A program made the position numbers and the translations under genes. Under the pieces are notes generated by a model. That model ran no database searches. It saw nothing but the letters and a program-made list of their open reading frames with translations, and was not told the DNA's origin. From Luteimonas kalidii (lineage in GTDB: Bacteria > Pseudomonadota > Gammaproteobacteria > Xanthomonadales > Xanthomonadaceae), in the NCBI RefSeq assembly GCF_029887935.1, contig NZ_JARXRO010000007.1:1-64000 (forward strand): a stretch of DNA of 64,000 nucleotides, written 5' to 3'. Of this stretch, positions 60,744-64,000 are shown piece after piece (within the stretch, counting starts at the first letter, position 1; each line of letters begins with the position of its first letter).

Positions 60744-61667
60744 TCAGTCGTGGAAGGCGTCCACCAGCGTGCGCCGGCCGAGCATGAACGCGTCGGCCAC
60801 GTGCCGCAGCGGCGCCAGGTCCACGTCCGAGCGCCCGTCCCGGATCAGCGCGGCGAAGCGGCGGTACAGCGACGGATATTCCTGCTCGGGTTCCGCGTGC
60901 AGCAGCCGGCCATCGACCGACAGCTTCGCCCCGCCCTCCGACAGCCGCATCACCCCGGCGTCGGTCTCGGCCTCGATGTCCCAGCTCTGCGGGCCGGTCT
61001 GGCGCCAGTCGAACTCGGCCAGCAGGTCCAGCCCGTCGGCATCGGTGAAGCGGATCGTGGCCGCGATCGGCGCGTCGCGGTTCTCGGGAAACTCCAGCGT
61101 CGCCCCGGTGGCGAACACCGGCTGCGGCAGTATCCGGGTGACGATCGACAGCGCATTGATCCCCGGATCGAACACGCCCAGCCCGCCGGGCTGCCAGATC
61201 CACGCCTGCCCGGGGTGCCACTGGCGCACGTCCTCCTTCCACGACACCCGCATGGCGCGCAGCCGGGTGCCGGCCAGGAACCCGCGCGCGGCCTCCACGG
61301 CCGGCGCATGACGCGAGTGCCAGCTGGCGAACAGCGACACGCCCTTCTCGGCGGCGCGCGCGGCCAGGTCCTCCACCTCCGACAGCGTGGCCCCCGGCGG
61401 CTTCTCCAGGAGCACGTGCTTGCCGGCATCCAGCGCCGCCACCGCAGCTGCGTAGCGATACTGCGGCGGCATGCACAGCGAGACGGCGTCGATCGACGGC
61501 ACCGCGGCGAGCATCTCCCCGATGGCGCCGAAGTTCTCGATGCCCTCGACCCGCCCGTTGCGGCTGGCGGCCGCCACGAGTCGGTAGTCGGCATTGCCGG
61601 CAACGGCGGGCAGATGCTGGTCGCGCACGATCTTGCCGACGCCGACGATCGCGAGGGAAATGGTCAC
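60744..61667 (-). CDS. Gfo/Idh/MocA-family sugar 1-dehydrogenase
   Basis: A 307-residue NAD(P)-dependent oxidoreductase. The Rossmann glycines are in LAIVGVGKIVRDQHLPAV near residue 6, and the family signature EKPPGATLSEVEDL near 93 holds the catalytic Lys. WHSRHAPAVEAAR near 117 and GVFDPGINALSIV near 163 follow. It resembles the D-galactose/L-arabinose 1-dehydrogenases that form the aldonolactone in the oxidative pathway. It begins with GTG at 61667, with GGAG upstream. It is 88 bases from galM. Confidence 0.85.
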   Translation of the reverse strand: MTISLAIVGVGKIVRDQHLPAVAGNADYRLVAAASRNGRVEGIENFGAIGEMLAAVPSIDAVSLCMPPQYRYAAAVAALDAGKHVLLEKPPGATLSEVEDLAARAAEKGVSLFASWHSRHAPAVEAARGFLAGTRLRAMRVSWKEDVRQWHPGQAWIWQPGGLGVFDPGINALSIVTRILPQPVFATGATLEFPENRDAPIAATIRFTDADGLDLLAEFDWRQTGPQSWDIEAETDAGVMRLSEGGAKLSVDGRLLHAEPEQEYPSLYRRFAALIRDGRSDVDLAPLRHVADAFMLGRRTLVDAFHD

Positions 61668-61755
61668 GGATGCAGTCTCCAGAAGCAGGCGCGCAGGCAG
61701 GAATGATGCCGGGGATGGCGACGCTGCGTGCGCGGCCGCAGGGCGTGGCGCCGGA

Positions 61756-62838
61756 TCACGCGCGCGCCAGTGCCGCGGCCACGTCGTCCCAGGCGCAGTC
61801 GCACCCCGGACAGCCGAAGCGGTAGAGGATCCGGCGCCGGTAGGCCGTGCCCGGTCGCAGCACGGCGGGCGGGAAGCCCGGGTGGTTGGGCGCGTCGGGA
61901 TAGTCCTGCGGCTCCAGGCACAGCCCGTCGCCGAGCCCGGGATGCTGGCGCGCCAGGCCCTGGCCGCCGTAGAGCTGCAGCGCCGGCGCGTCGCAGTCGA
62001 TGCGCATCGCCACGCCGCTGTGCGGCGAGTACAGCTGCGCGGCACAGGCGTGGCCGGGTTCGAGCACCAGGCAGTGGTCGAAGCCGCCGGCGACGCGCAG
62101 CTGCGGATCGTCCGCGCCGAGCTTGGACCGCAACGTGGCGGCGGTTCTGAAATCGAACGGCGTGCCGTCCGCCGGTTCCACCCGGCCCAGCGGGATCAGG
62201 TCGTCCGCCACCGGCAGCACGCCCGCCACCGGCACCTGCAGCACCTGCGACGCCGCCGGCACGTTCGCGTCGCCGGCCAGGTTGAAGTACGGATGGTGGG
62301 TGGGGTTGAACGGCGTGGATGCATCGCTGCGTGCTTCGAACAGCAGTTCCAGGCGCGTGCCGTGCACACGATACGTGGCGACCACATCGAGGTTGCCGGG
62401 ATACCCCTCCTCGCCCTCGGGCGAGCGCAGCCGCAGCACCAGCGTGTCGGCGGTGTGCGATTCCACGTCCCACAGCCGACGCCCGAAGCCCAGGTGTCCG
62501 CCATGCAGGTGGTTGCGGCCCTCGTTGGCCGAGAGCGCGTGTTCGCGCCCGGCGAGGGAAAAGCGCGCGCCACCGATGCGGTTGCCGTAGCGGCCCACCA
62601 GGATGCCGAGGTACGCCGGATCGGCGAGATAGGCCCGCGCATCGGGCAGCCGCAGCACGGCATCCACGCGCCCGTTCGCGCCAGGCACCTGCAGCCGGGC
62701 GAGGATTCCGCCAAGGTCGAGGACCTCCGCGCAGATGCCGTCGTCGCCACCCAACCGGTAGGCGTGTACCGCGCGGCCGTCGTCGAGCTGGCCGAATGGG
62801 CGAATCCGTTCCACGCGCGTCTTGCTCCCGGTGGCCAT
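61756..62838 (-). CDS. galM: Aldose 1-epimerase (mutarotase)
   Basis: Interconverts alpha and beta anomers of aldoses. The 360-residue protein has GRYGNRIGGARFSLAG near residue 87, NHLHGGHLGFGRRLWDV near 109, PFNPTHHPYFNLAGD near 176 (catalytic His) and LCLEPQDYPDAPNHPGFP near 303 (catalytic Glu). It is the first gene of the minus-strand sugar cluster and would supply the anomer used by the adjacent dehydrogenase. Confidence 0.93.
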   Translation of the reverse strand: MATGSKTRVERIRPFGQLDDGRAVHAYRLGGDDGICAEVLDLGGILARLQVPGANGRVDAVLRLPDARAYLADPAYLGILVGRYGNRIGGARFSLAGREHALSANEGRNHLHGGHLGFGRRLWDVESHTADTLVLRLRSPEGEEGYPGNLDVVATYRVHGTRLELLFEARSDASTPFNPTHHPYFNLAGDANVPAASQVLQVPVAGVLPVADDLIPLGRVEPADGTPFDFRTAATLRSKLGADDPQLRVAGGFDHCLVLEPGHACAAQLYSPHSGVAMRIDCDAPALQLYGGQGLARQHPGLGDGLCLEPQDYPDAPNHPGFPPAVLRPGTAYRRRILYRFGCPGCDCAWDDVAAALARA

Positions 62839-63050
62839 GGGCAGAAGCGCGGCAGCATAGGGGTGGCAGCGACGGCGGCGCCATCCCGCATCGGGTATGG
62901 CAGCCGGCGGGAAACGAATCCCATGGCCGGTCCATCGCGCTGCCCGCGCGGGATCCGTACCGGGATGCGGTTGCGACGGCGCGTGGATGCGGTCGCGTAT
63001 CCTGCGCGCTGTCGGAGCCCGGACAGATCCGGACTGGGGAGGCGTACACA
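62839..63050. other. Divergent region between galM and the mgtC side
   Basis: About 210 bases with no supported gene, holding the galM promoter on the minus strand and probably the promoter of the genes to the right. TATCCT at 62998-63003 is a weak -10 candidate for the plus strand. No clear operator is visible. Confidence 0.4.
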
Positions 63051-63223
63051 TGTTCTCTGGCCCAGGTAAGGACCCGTCGAAGTCCGGGCATCGCCTTCTC
63101 CATGCAGGACGCCGGTCGCCGGGACGGGTGGGATCGCGATTGCGTCAGCGCACAGGCGCCTGCGGCAATCCCGGACGTCACCCCGCCGCCCTGGCGCAAG
63201 TCGATGTCCGGGGGGCCGCATGA
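63051..63223 (+). CDS. Possible 57-residue leader ORF upstream of mgtC
   Basis: A short ORF starting ATG with GGGGAGG seven bases upstream. It ends in TGA that overlaps the mgtC start codon (ATGA). The 57-residue translation is Gly- and Arg-rich (SGPGKDPSKSGHRLL at the start) and matches nothing I know. Its composition is close to that of shadow frames, so it may be only a leader ORF or not translated at all. The ribosome-binding site and exact overlap are the arguments for it. Confidence 0.3.
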
Positions 63224-63717
63224 GCATCCTGGCCGAGATCGGCGGCGCGCTCGCCCGCGAGTACCAGCTCCCGAGCGTGGCGACGCTGACCATCGTCGTG
63301 GCGCGCGTGTTCACCGCGGCCATCCTGGGCGGGATGATCGGGTTCGAACGCGAGCGCAAGGGGCGCTCCGCGGGGTTCAAGACGCACATCCTGGTGTCGA
63401 TCGGATCGGCCCTGTTCGTGCTGGCGCCGGCCATGTCCGGCGTGCCGATGGAGGACATCACCCGCGTGATGCAGGGCATCGTGTCCGGCATCGGTTTCCT
63501 GGGCGCGGGCGCGATCATCAAGATGGACAAGGACGCGCGCGTGGAAGGGCTCACCACCGCGGCGGGCATCTGGATGACCTCGGCCGTCGGCATGGCGGCC
63601 GGCATGGGCATGGAGATCGTGGCCCTCGTCACCACCCTGATGGCGCTGATGGTGGTGGGCGTGATCCCCAAGATCATGGGCCGGGACGACCCTCCCCCGG
63701 ATCGCGCGAAGCCCTGA
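63220..63717 (+). CDS. MgtC/SapB-family membrane protein
   Basis: A 165-residue inner-membrane protein with four to five hydrophobic segments. GGMIGFERERKGRSAGFKTHILVSIGSALF near residue 37, GIVSGIGFLGAGAIIK near 87 and GLTTAAGIWMTSAVGMAAGMG near 111 are the family signature. The C-terminal soluble domain of virulence-type MgtC is absent. Members affect growth in low magnesium or inside hosts, in Salmonella through inhibition of ATP synthase; here the role is unknown. Confidence 0.92.
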   Translation: MSILAEIGGALAREYQLPSVATLTIVVARVFTAAILGGMIGFERERKGRSAGFKTHILVSIGSALFVLAPAMSGVPMEDITRVMQGIVSGIGFLGAGAIIKMDKDARVEGLTTAAGIWMTSAVGMAAGMGMEIVALVTTLMALMVVGVIPKIMGRDDPPPDRAKP

Positions 63718-63734
63718 CGCCTGCAATGGCTGGC

Positions 63735-63750
63735 ACAAGGAAGTCCTTGT
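63735..63750 (+). terminator. Weak stem-loop after mgtC
   Basis: ACAAGGA pairs with TCCTTGT across a two-base loop, 18 bases after the mgtC stop. There is no T-run, so it is at best a weak terminator. Confidence 0.25.
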
Positions 63751-63753
63751 TCC

Positions 63754-63786
63754 GGGCTTCGGATGGATTTCGGGGCTTCGGATGGA
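63754..63786. repeat. Two direct copies of a 14-bp unit
   Basis: GGGCTTCGGATGGA occurs at 63754-63767 and again at 63773-63786, 19 bases apart. The gap between mgtC and the next gene has no other clear content. Confidence 0.6.
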
Positions 63787-63925
63787 CGCCACGTCCGGGC
63801 ACTTGGGGCCGGCAGGCGTCCAGGCCTGCGTCACAAGGGAGCCGTGGCACCCGACAGGGTGGGGTGACCGGTCGTGACGGGTCGGCACGTCCGCCTATCG
63901 TGTCTTCGGAAATCAGGAGCGGTCC

Positions 63926-64000
63926 GTGAAGCTCACAACCCTGCTGTCGCTGATCGTCCTGGGCGTCGTCGCCCTGGTCGCATTCGATCGGTATACGTCC
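63926..64000 (+). CDS. Start of a gene cut by the window edge
   Basis: GTG at 63926 with AGGAGC upstream opens a frame running to the window end. The 25 visible residues are a basic pair followed by a hydrophobic run (LLSLIVLGVVALVAFDRY), so the protein begins with a signal anchor or membrane segment. Nothing more can be said. Confidence 0.6.
   Translation, partial: MKLTTLLSLIVLGVVALVAFDRYTS

Overview
The window is a high-GC (about 70% by eye) chromosomal segment of a gammaproteobacterium. Gene content and order (pyrG-kdsA-eno-ftsB-ispD-ispF-truD-surE-pcm-nlpD, folP near ftsH-rlmE-yhbY, a periplasmic trehalase, many exported peptidases) fit the Xanthomonadaceae/Lysobacteraceae, most like Luteimonas or Lysobacter. 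That placement rests on recalled family resemblance; no search was run. I see no prophage, insertion sequence, CRISPR array, rRNA or tRNA.

Layout. 1-451: non-coding, with a striking 101-bp structured element. 452-12475: mostly housekeeping and envelope genes: a sirtuin overlapping a periplasmic trehalase, a cyclopropane-fatty-acid synthase, a DUF3298-type lipoprotein, a cold-shock protein, RluF, a small GNAT, a rhomboid protease, a POT peptide transporter, an exported M14 peptidase, a lipoprotein and a 33-aa lysine-rich protein. 12594-20205: SelO, DEAD-box helicase DeaD, a glutamine amidotransferase, a divergent HTH regulator/membrane-protein pair and TrhO. 20233-30759: exported leucyl aminopeptidase, APC permease, HD hydrolase, two transporters, an exported S9 peptidase, a spermidine-synthase-like protein and a TPR protein. 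With the M14 enzyme and the POT and APC carriers, this suggests a peptide-scavenging lifestyle. 30761-37201: DksA-like zinc finger, FolP, a TolB-like/TPR membrane protein, FtsH, RlmE, YhbY and an Mth938-like protein. 37377-48435: a long minus-strand block of essential genes with many 4-bp start/stop overlaps, from pyrG down to nlpD, interrupted by a small secreted protein between kdsA and eno and by the Smr and small lipoprotein genes. 48603-50507: parE. 50508-51247: a repeat-rich gap. 51248-62838: a minus-strand sugar cluster (mutarotase, sugar 1-dehydrogenase, AraD1-type dehydratase, aldehyde dehydrogenase, YtfQRT-YjfF-like furanose ABC transporter, exported GH43 glycosidase). 63220 onward: MgtC/SapB protein and the start of one more gene.

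The sugar cluster reads as release, import and non-phosphorylative oxidation of L-arabinose (possibly galactose) to 2-oxoglutarate. The lactonase and the aldonate dehydratase are not in the window.

The least expected signals are non-coding. Two elements downstream of parE share an identical internal loop but have entirely different, fully compensated stems. Two unrelated genes (parE and nlpD) are each followed by a second, mostly synonymously diverged copy of their own 3' end, separated from the real end by a short hairpin-bearing spacer. A three-way-junction element near the left edge presents GGA in both loops.
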